A stretch of DNA of 43,500 nt from Sphingomonas sp. SRS2 (GCF_000971055.1 NZ_LARW01000115.1:1-43500), one strand, 5' to 3'; shown: positions 23,732 to 33,489, counted from the first letter of the stretch. Program-made: numbers and translations. The notes: generated by a model not told the origin, from the letters alone.

Positions 23732-24753
23732 CCGCCGGTGACGCTCATATGGCGCGTAACGGTGGGGGCCGCCCCGGGCGTGTCGATGCGGAACGCGTGG
23801 CGCTCCGGCTTCATCCGCATCGCCCGATCGAGCAGCTGGTCGATGTCGCCCGGCCCGCCTTCGCGCAGCGCGCCGCGCAGGTCGAGCCGGTCGTCATGGC
23901 CAAGACACATGTAGATCTGGCCGGTCGCGGTCACGCGAACCCGGTTGCAGCCGTCGCAGAAATTATTGGTCATCGGCGTGATCAGGCCGAGCTTGGCGTC
24001 GAGTTCCTCGACCCGCACATAGCGCGCCGGCCCGCCGGTACGATAGTCGACCGGACTCAGCGTGAAACGCTGATCGAGATCGCGGCGGACGCCGTCGAGC
24101 GGCAGATAGCGATCGGTGCGGTCGTCCTCGATCTCGCCCAGCGGCATCGTTTCGATCAGGGTAAGATCATGTCCCTCGGCGGCGCACCAGCGCAGCATCG
24201 GCTCGATCTCGGCCTCGTTCAAATCCTTGAGCGCGACCATGTTGATCTTGATGGCAATCCCGGCGTCACGCGCCGCGGCGATGCCGTCCAGCACGGTGGC
24301 GAGGTCGCCGCCGCGCGTGATGAATCCGAAACGATCGGCGTCGAGGCTGTCGAGGCTGACGTTGATCCGCCGGACGCCGGCATCGGCCAGCGCGGCGGCA
24401 TGGCCCCGCAACTGGCTGCCATTGGTGGTAATGGTGAGTTCGTCGAGGCCGTCGCCGATCCGGCGGCCGATCGCGCGAACCAGATCGTCGATACCCCGGC
24501 GCACCAGCGGCTCACCGCCGGTCAACCTGATCCGCCGGATCCCGCGTGCGATGAACGCGTCGGCCAGTGTCGCCAGTTCCTCGAGCGTCAATATCTCGCG
24601 CTTGGGCAGGAACTGCATACGTTCGGGCATGCAGTAGCGGCAGCGGAAGTCGCACCGGTCCGTTACCGACAGGCGCAGATAAGAGATGCGCCGGCCGAAG
24701 CTGTCGGCGAGGGGGTCGGTTCCTGTTGTCTGCTGCGGTTTCATAAGCGCCAT
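23728..24753 (-). CDS. moaA: GTP 3',8-cyclase, molybdenum cofactor biosynthesis
   Basis: Radical-SAM enzyme of 341 aa that with MoaC converts GTP to cyclic pyranopterin monophosphate, the first step to molybdenum cofactor. The N-terminal cluster motif is CxxxCxxC (Cys34, 38, 41), TGGEPLVRR follows, and the C-terminal cluster cysteines are 266, 269 and 283. The C-terminal Gly-Gly required in this family is present (VTGG). AGGA lies seven bases before ATG 24753. No other moa gene is in the window; its partner here is nadK, by overlap. Confidence 0.97.
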   Translation of the reverse strand: MALMKPQQTTGTDPLADSFGRRISYLRLSVTDRCDFRCRYCMPERMQFLPKREILTLEELATLADAFIARGIRRIRLTGGEPLVRRGIDDLVRAIGRRIGDGLDELTITTNGSQLRGHAAALADAGVRRINVSLDSLDADRFGFITRGGDLATVLDGIAAARDAGIAIKINMVALKDLNEAEIEPMLRWCAAEGHDLTLIETMPLGEIEDDRTDRYLPLDGVRRDLDQRFTLSPVDYRTGGPARYVRVEELDAKLGLITPMTNNFCDGCNRVRVTATGQIYMCLGHDDRLDLRGALREGGPGDIDQLLDRAMRMKPERHAFRIDTPGAAPTVTRHMSVTGG

Positions 24754-24874
24754 GGAAATATCCTAGCAGGCCGCCCCCGCCAAGCATAGGAAGCAGTGCG
24801 GACCGCAAAGATCGCCATGTCGCGGCGGCGCTTTGCGATTGGCCTTGCCGTGCCAATACGATAACACACCAGCA

Positions 24875-26980
24875 ATGAACCGGGGTAAGCGCGCGCGCGA
24901 AGCAGCTGTCGGAATCGGCGCCGGCCCGGCAAAGCTGCCGCTTTTCCTGTTGTCGTTCCATCATCGTAACGATCTGGCGGTGATGGCGGAGCATGCTGGC
25001 TGCCAGGTGATCGCGGCTCGTCGCGCCGATGCGGTGACGCGGCGCTTCATCGCCTCCGGCGCGGCGGTTGCGATGGTCGATGCCCGAGGCGCCACCGAGG
25101 AGGCGATCGCTGCATGCAAGGGACTCGCCTCGGCGGCGGGTTCGGCGGGCGCGGCATTACTCGTGATCGTCGAAGATATCGCGACCCTCGACCGCTTCTA
25201 CGAGGCCGGTGCGACCCATTATATCGCGGCGCCTTTCTCCGAAGCGGAACTGGCGATGGCGCTGCGCTTCGCCAGCCGGCTGGTCGAGCGGGTCGCGGGG
25301 GGCGGGCGTGCGGCGTCCGATCGGGCGGGGTTGCGGCTGGCCGAGTCGGAGGCCTGGATCTGGAAGCCGGGCGACCGGATGGTACGGATCAGCCCGGCCT
25401 TCGCCGAGCGGATCGGCGTGAGCGGCGAAACCGTCCCGGCGATGCGGCTGGTGCGGATGATGGACAAGCCGAGCCGGCGGGTCGCGCGCGAAGCGATCGA
25501 CCGGCTGCTTGCCAGCGGCCGGGGCACCGCTTTCGCGCATCGCAGCATGCCTCATGGCGATAAGCTGGCGCATCATATCTCCTTCGATGAGGAACGCGGC
25601 GCGGTGGTCGCCTGGATCGAGGCGACCCGGCCCGATGGAAGTGCGGAGCGCGAAGGCGGCGACATGCTGACCGGCTTGCCCTCGGCGGACCGGATCCGTG
25701 TCTGGGTCGAGGAGCGGCTGGCCGACGAACGTGCCGACGAACCGCGTTGCGCCCTGCTGATGCTAGGGATAATGCGCTTCGGGCTGGTTAACGCCGCCTT
25801 TGGACGCGCGACCGGCGATGCGGTGCTTCAGGGTGTTGCCCGGCGGATCGAGCGGGTGATCGACCGTATCGGCCTCGGCAATTCGATGATCGCGCGATCC
25901 GCGGGTTCGGAATTCGCGATCGCGCTCGGGTCGCCGGTGACGGCCGAAAGCGCCGAACTGATCGCGAACCGGCTCGTCGAAAGCGTCGCCTGGCCATTCG
26001 TCTCGGGCGAATCCCTGATCCCCTTGTCGTGCCGCGTCGGCGTCGCCGCGGTCGATCCGGATGGACGACGTGATGCGTCCACACTGTTCCAGCGCGCGGC
26101 CGCGGCGCTCGCCGCCGCCAAGCACGGCGACACAGGGATGGTCCGTGCGCTCGATGCCGACAGCGAAGCCGAGGCGCACCGCCGCAATCAGCTCGAGATC
26201 GATCTGCGCCGCGCGCTCGACCATGATCAGATCGATATATTGTTTCAGCCGCAGGTCGACATCGCCACTGGAGTGATCATGGGAGTCGAGGCGCTCGCGC
26301 GCTGGCGGCATCCGCAGCTTGGCGAGCTTGGTGCGGTTCCGCTGTTCGCGACCGCCGCGCGGTCCGATTTCGTCGTCCAGCTGTCGAGCCATGTTCAGCA
26401 ACGCGCGCTCCAGCTCGCGGCGGCCTGGCCTGAGCGGCTGAGCCGGCTGCGGGTGTCGGTGAACGTCACCTCCGCGGACATCGCCGGGCCCAATTTTGTC
26501 GAGGATTTCCTCGGCCGGGTCGATGACGCCGGCTTCCCGCGCGATCGGCTGACGGTCGAAGTCACCGAAAGCGGGCTGATCGCGGATCTGGCTGGCGCGG
26601 CCGAATTGCTCGCGCAGCTGCGGCGCGCGGGATTGCGCGTCGCGATTGACGATTTCGGCACCGGCTATTCGAGCCTGGCTTATCTCAAGGCGTTGCCGCT
26701 CGATTATCTCAAGATCGACAAGACCCTCGCCGAAGACATCACCGGATCGACCCGCGATCGGATCGTGGTGCGCGGCGTGATCGATATGGCGCGGTCGCTC
26801 GGCCTCTCGGTGATCACCGAGGGGGTCGAGACCAAGGCCCAGCTATCGCTTCTCGCGCGCGAAGGTTGCAATTTCTACCAGGGCTATCTCTGCTCGCCGC
26901 CGGTCGACAGCGCGGCGCTGGCGGCGATGCTGACCAGCAACAGCGCACTGATGGCGCCCGCCGAAGAACCATTGCTCTGA
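24875..26980 (+). CDS. Cyclic-di-GMP phosphodiesterase with degenerate GGDEF (receiver-like/PAS-like/GGDEF/EAL)
   Basis: A 701-aa signalling protein. Residues of about 20-135 resemble a response-regulator receiver but have APF where the conserved KPF lysine should be, suggesting a pseudo-receiver. A PAS-like segment follows (about 150-260), then a GGDEF domain whose signature reads AGSEF (343-347), so cyclase activity is unlikely. The C-terminal EAL domain looks intact: EAL at 472-474, then DDFGTGYSSLAYLK and ITEGVETK. It should hydrolyse c-di-GMP in the cytoplasm. The frame can begin at TTG 24833, but ATG 24875 is the better start. It is divergent from moaA. Confidence 0.9.
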   Translation: MNRGKRAREAAVGIGAGPAKLPLFLLSFHHRNDLAVMAEHAGCQVIAARRADAVTRRFIASGAAVAMVDARGATEEAIAACKGLASAAGSAGAALLVIVEDIATLDRFYEAGATHYIAAPFSEAELAMALRFASRLVERVAGGGRAASDRAGLRLAESEAWIWKPGDRMVRISPAFAERIGVSGETVPAMRLVRMMDKPSRRVAREAIDRLLASGRGTAFAHRSMPHGDKLAHHISFDEERGAVVAWIEATRPDGSAEREGGDMLTGLPSADRIRVWVEERLADERADEPRCALLMLGIMRFGLVNAAFGRATGDAVLQGVARRIERVIDRIGLGNSMIARSAGSEFAIALGSPVTAESAELIANRLVESVAWPFVSGESLIPLSCRVGVAAVDPDGRRDASTLFQRAAAALAAAKHGDTGMVRALDADSEAEAHRRNQLEIDLRRALDHDQIDILFQPQVDIATGVIMGVEALARWRHPQLGELGAVPLFATAARSDFVVQLSSHVQQRALQLAAAWPERLSRLRVSVNVTSADIAGPNFVEDFLGRVDDAGFPRDRLTVEVTESGLIADLAGAAELLAQLRRAGLRVAIDDFGTGYSSLAYLKALPLDYLKIDKTLAEDITGSTRDRIVVRGVIDMARSLGLSVITEGVETKAQLSLLAREGCNFYQGYLCSPPVDSAALAAMLTSNSALMAPAEEPLL

Positions 26981-27001
26981 CGGCAGGGCGGCATACGCCG
27001 T

Positions 27002-30000
27002 TTAGCTCAGGATTTTCGCCAGCCCCCGTGAAAGCTGCAGTGCGCCGTTCAGGCGCGCCTTGGCATCCGGCCACGGTCGGGTGATCACCAGCTTGCTGTC
27101 GGGGCGCAGCTTTGCGCCGATCCGGTCGACATAGGCGAGCAGCCCCGGCAATTCGGGGAAGTTGTCGTTGTGGAACGTCACCAGCGCGCCGCGCGGGCCG
27201 GCGTCGAGCTTGGCAACGCAGGCCTTGCGGCAGTTTAGCTTGGTCTCGATCACGATCAGCAGATTCTGGGTCGGGTCGGGCAGCGGCCCGAAGCGGTCGA
27301 TCATCTCGGCGGCGAAGGACTCGATCTCCTGCTTGGTCTCCGCTTCGTTCATGCGGCGGTAGAGGCCCATTCGCAGATCGAGATCGGGGACATAATCGTC
27401 GGGGATCAGGATCGGTGCGTCGACGTTGATCTGCGGGCTGAACGCTTCGCGCTTTGCCTCCGCGAGCCCGCCGGCCTTGGCTTCGAGGATCGCCTCCTCC
27501 AGCATCGACTGATAGAGTTCGAAGCCCACCTCCTTGATATGCCCTGACTGCTCGTCACCGAGCAGATTGCCCGCGCCGCGTATGTCGAGGTCGTGGCTGG
27601 CGATCTGGAAGCCCGCGCCCAGCGTGTCGATATTCTGGAGGATGTGGAGCCGCTTCTCGGCGGTCTCGGTCATCGTGCGGTTGCCGGTCGTCAGATAGGC
27701 ATAAGCGCGCGTCTTCGACCGGCCGACCCGCCCGCGCAGCTGGTAGAGTTGCGCCAATCCGAATTTGTCGGCCCGGTTGATGATCAGCGTGTTGGCCGAT
27801 GGGATGTCGAGCCCGCTCTCGATGATCGTCGTCGAAACGAGAATATCGAACTTCTTGTCGTAGAAAGCCGACATCCGCTCCTCGACCTCGCTCGGCGCCA
27901 TCTGGCCATGGGCGACGACATAGCTGACCTCGGGAACTTCCTTGCGCAGATAGTCCTCGATATCGGGGAGGTCCTTGATGCGCGGGGTGACGAGAAAGCT
28001 CTGTCCGCCGCGATAATGTTCGCGCAGCAGCGCCTCGCGCACCACCACCTCGTCCCACGGCGCGACATAGGTGCGCACCGCGAGCCGGTCGACCGGCGGG
28101 GTCTGGATCACCGACAGCTCGCGGAGGCCCGACATCGCCATCTGAAGCGTACGGGGGATCGGTGTCGCGGTCAGCGTCAGCATGTGGACGTCGGTCTTGA
28201 GCGTCTTCAGCCGCTCCTTGTGGGTGACGCCGAAGCGCTGCTCTTCGTCGACAATGACGAGGCCGAGCCGCTTGAACTCGATCCCCTTGGCGAGCAGCGC
28301 ATGGGTGCCGATGACGATGTCGAGCGATCCGTCCGCCAGTCCGTCCTTCACCTTGCGCGCGTCCCCGGCCGTGACGAGGCGCGAGAGATGGCCGACATTG
28401 ACAGGGAAGCCGTGGAAGCGGTCGACGAAATTCTTGAAATGCTGGCGCGCGAGCAGCGTCGTTGGGCACACCAGCGCGACCTGCATCCCCGCCATCGCCG
28501 CGACGAAAGCGGCGCGTAGCGCCACCTCGGTCTTGCCGAAGCCGACATCGCCGCAGACGAGCCGGTCCATTGGCTTGCCCGCGCCTAAATCCTCGATCAC
28601 CTCGGCGATCGCGCGGTCCTGATCCTCGGTTTCCTGATAGGGGAAGCGGTCGACGAACTCGTTATAGCCGCTCTCGGGTTCGATCACCTCGGCAGGGCGC
28701 AGCGCGCGTTCGGCGGCGGTCTTGATCAGCTCGCCCGCGATCTCGCGGATGCGTTCCTTCATCCGCGCCTTGCGGCTCTGCCAGGCGACACCGCCCAGCT
28801 TGTCGAGCTGCGCGTTTTCGCTCTCGGCGCCATAGCGGCTGAGCACGTCGATATTCTCGACCGGGACGTAAAGCTTGTCGCCGCCGGCATAGCTCAGCGC
28901 CACGCAGTCGTGCGGCGACGTGCCGACCGGTATCGAGGTCAGCCCTTCATAGCGGCCGATGCCATGGTCCATATGAACGACGAGGTCGCCGGGGCTGAGC
29001 GTGGCCAGCTCGGCGAGGAAGGCATCGGCCGATTTCTTGCGCTTCTGCCGCCGCACCAGTCGGTCGCCGAGCATGTCCTGCTCAGTGAGCAGAGCGATAT
29101 CGCCGCTGGTGAAGCCATGGCCGAGCGGGAGGACGGCGAGCGCCGCGCCGCCGCGTGGCGCCAGGCCCTGCGCCTCCTGCCAGCTTTCGGCGAAGGGCGC
29201 GCGTTCGAGGCCATGATCCTTGAGCAGCCCCGCGAAACGCTCACGCGCGCCGATCGAATAACTGGCGAGGATGACCTTCTTGCCCGCCTTGCCCAGCGCT
29301 TCGACATGCTCGACGACCGCGTCGTAGATGTTGACGCCCTGGCCCCGCTCGGGCGCGAAGTCGCGTGCGGCGTCGACGCCCAGGTCGATCACACGGGTGC
29401 TCTCGGGCTCGGCAAAGGGGGTGATCAGATGGATCGGCCGGTCGACGACCGTGCCTTCCCATTCGCCGGCGGTCAGGTAGAGCTCGTTCGGTTCGAGCGG
29501 CCGATAGCTGCCGGGATCGGCGCTGCGCGCGCGGACGCGGTTGGCGTGATAGTCGGTGATCGCCTCGAAACGCCCCTCGGCGGCCTTGATCGACCCCGCC
29601 TCGCGCAGGATCAGATCGTCCTCCGAAAGATGATCGAACAGCGTCGTCAGCCGTTCCTCGAACAGCGGCAGCCAATGATCCATCCCCGCCAGTCGCCGCC
29701 CGTCGGATACTGCCTGATAGATCGGATCGCCGGTGGCGGTCGCGCCGAAACGCTCGCGATAGCGGCCACGAAATCGCTTGATCGATTCCTCGTCGAGCAG
29801 CGCTTCGGATGCGGGGAGCAGGGTGAAGCCCTTGATGGTGCCGATCGTGCGCTGATCCGCGGCGTCGAACTGGCGGACGCTCTCGATCTCGTCGCCGAAG
29901 AAGTCGAGGCGCAACGCATGCGGCTCGCCCGAGGGGAACAGGTCGACCAGCCCGCCGCGCACCGCATATTCGCCGGGATCGGTGACGGTGTCGGTGCGGA

Positions 30001-30460
30001 CATAGCCGTTTGCCTGAAGCAGCGCGGCCAGCTTGTCGCGGTCGATCCGTTCGCCGGGCGCGAGCCGCGCGACCAGCTGGCGGATGCGGAAAGGGGTAAG
30101 CAACCGCTGGGTGATCGCGTTGACCGTGGTGGCGACCAGCACTGGCCCCTGGGGCTTCGTCTGGAGCGCATGCAGCGTCGCCAACCGCTCGGAGGTCGCG
30201 CGCAGCGCCGGGCTGGCGCGGTCATAGGGCAGGCAATCCCAGGCCGGGAACTGAAGCACTGACAATTCGGGCGCGAAATAGCCTGCCGCGTCGGAGATAG
30301 CCTGCATCGCCTGATCGTCGGCCGCGACAAATATCAGCCGTCCGCCGCGCGCCGCCGCGGCGCGGGCGAGATCGGCGAGCAGCCAGGGCTGGAACCCTGC
30401 CGGCGCCCGCGCGAGGGTCAGCGCTTCGCCGGCTTTGAGGATGCGTTGGAGATCGGTCAT
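27002..30460 (-). CDS. mfd: Transcription-repair coupling factor
   Basis: DNA translocase of 1152 aa that removes stalled RNA polymerase and recruits UvrA. The N-terminal UvrB-like region is followed by an RNA polymerase-interaction domain (SPGDLVVHMDHGIGRYEG) and a helicase core with Walker A GDVGFGKT near residue 635 and the DEEQ box in VDEEQRFGV. The C-terminal TRCF domain contains DYVPDLDLRMGLYRRM. Start ATG 30460 gives MTDLQRILKAG; an ATG 24 bp upstream lacks support. A REP-like element separates it from sdhE, and it converges on the EAL gene with a 21-bp gap. Confidence 0.97.
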   Translation of the reverse strand: MTDLQRILKAGEALTLARAPAGFQPWLLADLARAAAARGGRLIFVAADDQAMQAISDAAGYFAPELSVLQFPAWDCLPYDRASPALRATSERLATLHALQTKPQGPVLVATTVNAITQRLLTPFRIRQLVARLAPGERIDRDKLAALLQANGYVRTDTVTDPGEYAVRGGLVDLFPSGEPHALRLDFFGDEIESVRQFDAADQRTIGTIKGFTLLPASEALLDEESIKRFRGRYRERFGATATGDPIYQAVSDGRRLAGMDHWLPLFEERLTTLFDHLSEDDLILREAGSIKAAEGRFEAITDYHANRVRARSADPGSYRPLEPNELYLTAGEWEGTVVDRPIHLITPFAEPESTRVIDLGVDAARDFAPERGQGVNIYDAVVEHVEALGKAGKKVILASYSIGARERFAGLLKDHGLERAPFAESWQEAQGLAPRGGAALAVLPLGHGFTSGDIALLTEQDMLGDRLVRRQKRKKSADAFLAELATLSPGDLVVHMDHGIGRYEGLTSIPVGTSPHDCVALSYAGGDKLYVPVENIDVLSRYGAESENAQLDKLGGVAWQSRKARMKERIREIAGELIKTAAERALRPAEVIEPESGYNEFVDRFPYQETEDQDRAIAEVIEDLGAGKPMDRLVCGDVGFGKTEVALRAAFVAAMAGMQVALVCPTTLLARQHFKNFVDRFHGFPVNVGHLSRLVTAGDARKVKDGLADGSLDIVIGTHALLAKGIEFKRLGLVIVDEEQRFGVTHKERLKTLKTDVHMLTLTATPIPRTLQMAMSGLRELSVIQTPPVDRLAVRTYVAPWDEVVVREALLREHYRGGQSFLVTPRIKDLPDIEDYLRKEVPEVSYVVAHGQMAPSEVEERMSAFYDKKFDILVSTTIIESGLDIPSANTLIINRADKFGLAQLYQLRGRVGRSKTRAYAYLTTGNRTMTETAEKRLHILQNIDTLGAGFQIASHDLDIRGAGNLLGDEQSGHIKEVGFELYQSMLEEAILEAKAGGLAEAKREAFSPQINVDAPILIPDDYVPDLDLRMGLYRRMNEAETKQEIESFAAEMIDRFGPLPDPTQNLLIVIETKLNCRKACVAKLDAGPRGALVTFHNDNFPELPGLLAYVDRIGAKLRPDSKLVITRPWPDAKARLNGALQLSRGLAKILS

Positions 30461-30478
30461 TGCGTTGGTTCTGTTCCT

Positions 30479-30560
30479 CGTCATCTCCGCTGAAGCGGGG
30501 ATCTCATTCTCCTTGCTTCATCGGGAAGGCAGGGAGATCCCGGCTCTCGCTGGGGTGACG
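30479..30560. repeat. REP-like inverted-repeat element, copy 1
   Basis: The element opens CGTCATCTCCGCTGAAGCGG and closes with its imperfect inverse ending GCTGGGGTGACG. It sits between mfd and sdhE. The same layout recurs at 37311-37402, and elements of this form are dispersed in many alphaproteobacterial genomes. Confidence 0.75.
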
Positions 30561-30576
30561 GCTTAGAAGGGTCTCT

Positions 30577-30843
30577 TCACTGCGGAATATCGATGTAGTC
30601 GATGCGCTGCATCCGCTCCATCATCGGCCCCTGCCATTCGATGGGAACCGGGATGGTTCCGATCGCCCAGCCCATGATGTCGACATCTTCCTGGTCGAGC
30701 AGTCCCTCGAACCATGTCAACGCGATATCGTCCCAGTCCTGATGGAGCCGGTCGAAATAGCCGCCGATCATATAATCGGCTTCCCGGGTACCCCGGTGCC
30801 AGGCGCGGAAGCGCAGGCGTTTGATGCGATTGTCGCGATCCAT
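30577..30843 (-). CDS. sdhE: FAD assembly factor SdhE (succinate dehydrogenase assembly factor 2 family)
   Basis: Small cytoplasmic protein of 88 aa that promotes covalent attachment of FAD to the flavoprotein subunit of succinate dehydrogenase. The defining RGxxE motif is present as RGTRE, in RFRAWHRGTREAD, and the family end follows (WFEGLLDQEDVDIMGW). Start ATG 30843 with GGAAG just upstream gives the usual family length; the frame is open 39 codons further upstream without homology. It is divergent from recG and lies upstream of mfd on the same strand. Confidence 0.92.
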   Translation of the reverse strand: MDRDNRIKRLRFRAWHRGTREADYMIGGYFDRLHQDWDDIALTWFEGLLDQEDVDIMGWAIGTIPVPIEWQGPMMERMQRIDYIDIPQ

Positions 30844-30971
30844 GATCTTCCGATGCAAATTGGCCGGCAGGCAATTGGAAGCCAGCCGACGACACGATAG
30901 AAGGCATCTAAGCATTTTGGGGCCCCGTGCAATCACGGGGCGGCTCGAAAAATGCGGCAATGAAAGAGACG

Positions 30972-33032
30972 ATGCGCCCCGATATTCTCAATCCGTTGTT
31001 CGCCGAAGTGGAGGCACTGAAGGGCGTCGGGCCTACGCTGGCCAAACCCCTCAAGAAATTGCGCCTCGAACGCGTGGCCGATGTGCTGTTTCACCTGCCG
31101 ACCGGATCGATCGAGCGGAAGCCGGTCGACACGGTCGAGGCCGAGGACAGCGGACGAATCATCACGGTGCGCGTCGTGCCGGTCAGCTACCGCGCCTCGG
31201 GCGGGCGCGGGCCGTTTCGGGTCGGCGCAACCGACCAGGCGGGCAATGTCGTGAGCCTCGTCTATTTTGGCGGCAATCCCGGCTGGGCCAAGAAGCTGCT
31301 GCCGATCGGGGAGCCGCGTATCGTCTCGGGCAAGCTCGAGCTTTACGGGCAGGAATTGCAGATGGTCCACCCCGATCATGTCCTGCCGCCTGCCGAGGCG
31401 GTCGACCTGCCGGCGCGCGAGAGCGTCTATCCGCTGTCCGAGGGCCTGACGACACGGCGCATGGGCCAGCTTGCCGAGCAGGCGATCGCCCGCGCGCCGG
31501 AGCTTCCGGAATGGATCGAACCGAGCCTGCTCGCCGCGCGCGGCTGGCCGGGCTGGCGCGACGCGCTGGTCCGCGTCCATGCCGATCCCGCCGACGAACC
31601 GGCGCGGGCGCGGCTCGCCTATGACGAGCTGTTTGCCAACCAGCTTGCGCTGATGCTGGTCCGCGCCTCGTCGCGGCGGCGCAAGGGCAATCCACTCAAG
31701 GGTGACGGCCGGCTGCGCGACGCGCTGAAGCTGCCCTATGCGCCGACCGGAGCGCAATCGCGCGCGGTGGCCGAGATCGAGGGCGATCTCGCGCAGGCGG
31801 TGCCGATGACCCGGCTGCTTCAGGGTGATGTCGGGTCGGGAAAGACGCTGGTCGCGACGATGGCGCTGCTGATTGCGGTCGAGGCGGGCACGCAGGGCGC
31901 ACTTCTCGCGCCGACCGAGATCCTCGCCCGCCAGCATTATGAGACGCTCAGCCGCACCCTCGCGGGCCTGCCGGTGAATGTCGCGATCCTTACCGGGCGC
32001 GAAAAGGGCAAGGCGCGCGAGGCGACCCTGATGGGGCTGGCGGACGGATCGATCGATATCCTCGTCGGCACCCATGCGATCTTCCAGGACAAGGTGGCCT
32101 ATCGCAATCTCACGCTCGCCGTGGTCGACGAGCAGCACCGTTTCGGCGTCGCGCAGCGGATGCTGCTCCAGAACAAGGCCGAACGGCCACCACATCTGCT
32201 GGTGATGACTGCGACGCCGATCCCGCGTACCCTGACCCTCAGCCATTATGGTGAGATGGATGTAAGCCGGCTCGACGAAATGCCGCCGGGCCGCCAGCCG
32301 ATCGAAACCCGGGTGATCGCGGGCGAACGGCTCGACGAGATTGCGGGGGCGCTCGGGCGGCATATGGCCAAAGGCGGCCAGGCCTATTGGGTGTGCCCGC
32401 TGGTCGAGGAGAGCGAACAGTCCGACCTCGCCGCTGCCGAAAGCCGGGCAGAGAGCCTGCGGCAATTGTTCGGGGATAAGGTCGGCGTCGTCCATGGCCG
32501 GATGAAGGGGCCCGACAAGGATGCGGTGATGGCCGAGTTTCAGGCGGCCCGGCTCGGCGTGCTGGTCGCAACGACGGTGATCGAGGTCGGCGTCGACGTA
32601 CCCAACGCCACGTTGATGATCATCGAGGGAGCCGACCGCTTCGGCCTCGCGCAGCTCCACCAACTGCGTGGACGGGTCGGGCGCGGGGACCAGCGGTCGA
32701 CCTGCCTGCTGTTGCGCGGCAACGCGCTGTCGGAGACGTCGCGCGCGCGTCTCGCGCTGATGCGCGAGACCAATGACGGCTTCCGGATCGCCGAAGAGGA
32801 TCTGCGGCTGCGCGGAGCGGGCGAAATATTGGGAACGCGCCAGTCGGGCGAGGCCGAGTTCCGGCTCGCCGGGCCCGAACGCACCGCCGCGCTGATCGAC
32901 GCGGCAACCCAGGACGCGCGCCTGCTTGTCGATCGCGATGGCGGACTGGAGGGCGAGCGGGGACAGGCGGCGCGCACTGCACTTTACCTGTTCGAACGCG
33001 ACGCGGCGGTGGGCCTGCTACGAGCCGGATAA
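30972..33032 (+). CDS. recG: ATP-dependent DNA helicase RecG
   Basis: Branch-migrating helicase of 686 aa acting on stalled forks and recombination junctions. The N-terminal wedge region is followed by Walker A GDVGSGKT at 285-292 and the DEQH box at 386-389, then HQLRGRVGRG and the C-terminal LRLRGAGEILGTRQSG. Length fits the family. ATG 30972 (MRPDILNPLFAEVEAL) is preferred over ATG 30960 because it agrees with the family N-terminus and has AAAGAG just upstream. Confidence 0.96.
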   Translation: MRPDILNPLFAEVEALKGVGPTLAKPLKKLRLERVADVLFHLPTGSIERKPVDTVEAEDSGRIITVRVVPVSYRASGGRGPFRVGATDQAGNVVSLVYFGGNPGWAKKLLPIGEPRIVSGKLELYGQELQMVHPDHVLPPAEAVDLPARESVYPLSEGLTTRRMGQLAEQAIARAPELPEWIEPSLLAARGWPGWRDALVRVHADPADEPARARLAYDELFANQLALMLVRASSRRRKGNPLKGDGRLRDALKLPYAPTGAQSRAVAEIEGDLAQAVPMTRLLQGDVGSGKTLVATMALLIAVEAGTQGALLAPTEILARQHYETLSRTLAGLPVNVAILTGREKGKAREATLMGLADGSIDILVGTHAIFQDKVAYRNLTLAVVDEQHRFGVAQRMLLQNKAERPPHLLVMTATPIPRTLTLSHYGEMDVSRLDEMPPGRQPIETRVIAGERLDEIAGALGRHMAKGGQAYWVCPLVEESEQSDLAAAESRAESLRQLFGDKVGVVHGRMKGPDKDAVMAEFQAARLGVLVATTVIEVGVDVPNATLMIIEGADRFGLAQLHQLRGRVGRGDQRSTCLLLRGNALSETSRARLALMRETNDGFRIAEEDLRLRGAGEILGTRQSGEAEFRLAGPERTAALIDAATQDARLLVDRDGGLEGERGQAARTALYLFERDAAVGLLRAG

Positions 33033-33091
33033 AGCGATTTCGATGTAGATGAAGTTATCTGCCAGCCCGGATTGCGGCTAGATAAAATGGT

Positions 33092-33120
33092 GGCGGCGCA
33101 GCCGGGGGAACCGCGCCGCC
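33092..33120. terminator. Candidate bidirectional hairpin between recG and the PilZ gene
   Basis: GGCGGCGC (33092-33099) pairs exactly with GCGCCGCC (33113-33120) across a 13-nt loop. It lies in the 94-bp gap between convergent genes. No T-run follows on either strand, so intrinsic termination is only possible, not shown. Confidence 0.45.
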
Positions 33121-33126
33121 GGTGCG

Positions 33127-33489
33127 TCAGCCCATTGGCCAGCGCTGACGCTTGGCTCGTGCGGCGTTGAGCATCGCGGCATAGGCATAGCTGTCTATCG
33201 GCTTGATGAACTCGGCGCCGACGCGGCCGCCGAGCGACCACACCACCTTCGCCGAAACCTGGCCGAGGCGCGGCAGCGCCAGACGAACGATCGTGCCCTT
33301 GGGCGTCTCTCCATATTCGCGGGCCATGAAGCCCAGCGGTGAGATATTCACCAACAGCACGTCGCTGGCGCTGTCCTGTGTGAACATCCGCGTTGGCAGC
33401 GCGACGTCGTCGCGCGGTGCGCGGCGTTGCTCGGCGAATTTGGTGTCCTCGTCGGTCTGCGAGGTCAGGGTTGATACTGGCTGGGTCAT
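33127..33489 (-). CDS. PilZ domain protein
   Basis: A 120-aa single-domain protein. The c-di-GMP-binding signature of PilZ is visible: the arginine cluster RRAPR near residue 24 and NISPLG about 30 residues later, then the barrel strands ending in AEFIKP. It probably binds c-di-GMP, and could respond to the EAL enzyme encoded at 24875, though nothing ties the two directly. ATG 33489 has AAGGA nine bases upstream; an ATG 24 bp earlier is possible. Its output partner is unknown. Confidence 0.85.
   Translation of the reverse strand: MTQPVSTLTSQTDEDTKFAEQRRAPRDDVALPTRMFTQDSASDVLLVNISPLGFMAREYGETPKGTIVRLALPRLGQVSAKVVWSLGGRVGAEFIKPIDSYAYAAMLNAARAKRQRWPMG

Noticed and set aside
24754-24874. A hairpin (CGCAAAG/CTTTGCG) between moaA and the EAL gene as a molybdenum-cofactor riboswitch
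   Set aside because: It lacks the size and conserved core of a Moco riboswitch and lies on the promoter side of two divergent genes.
28910-30262. A 450-codon plus-strand frame opposite mfd
   Set aside because: Antisense to highly conserved mfd coding sequence, without recognisable motifs.
30933-32663. A 576-codon minus-strand frame opposite recG
   Set aside because: Antisense to recG helicase motifs; no domain and no start signal.
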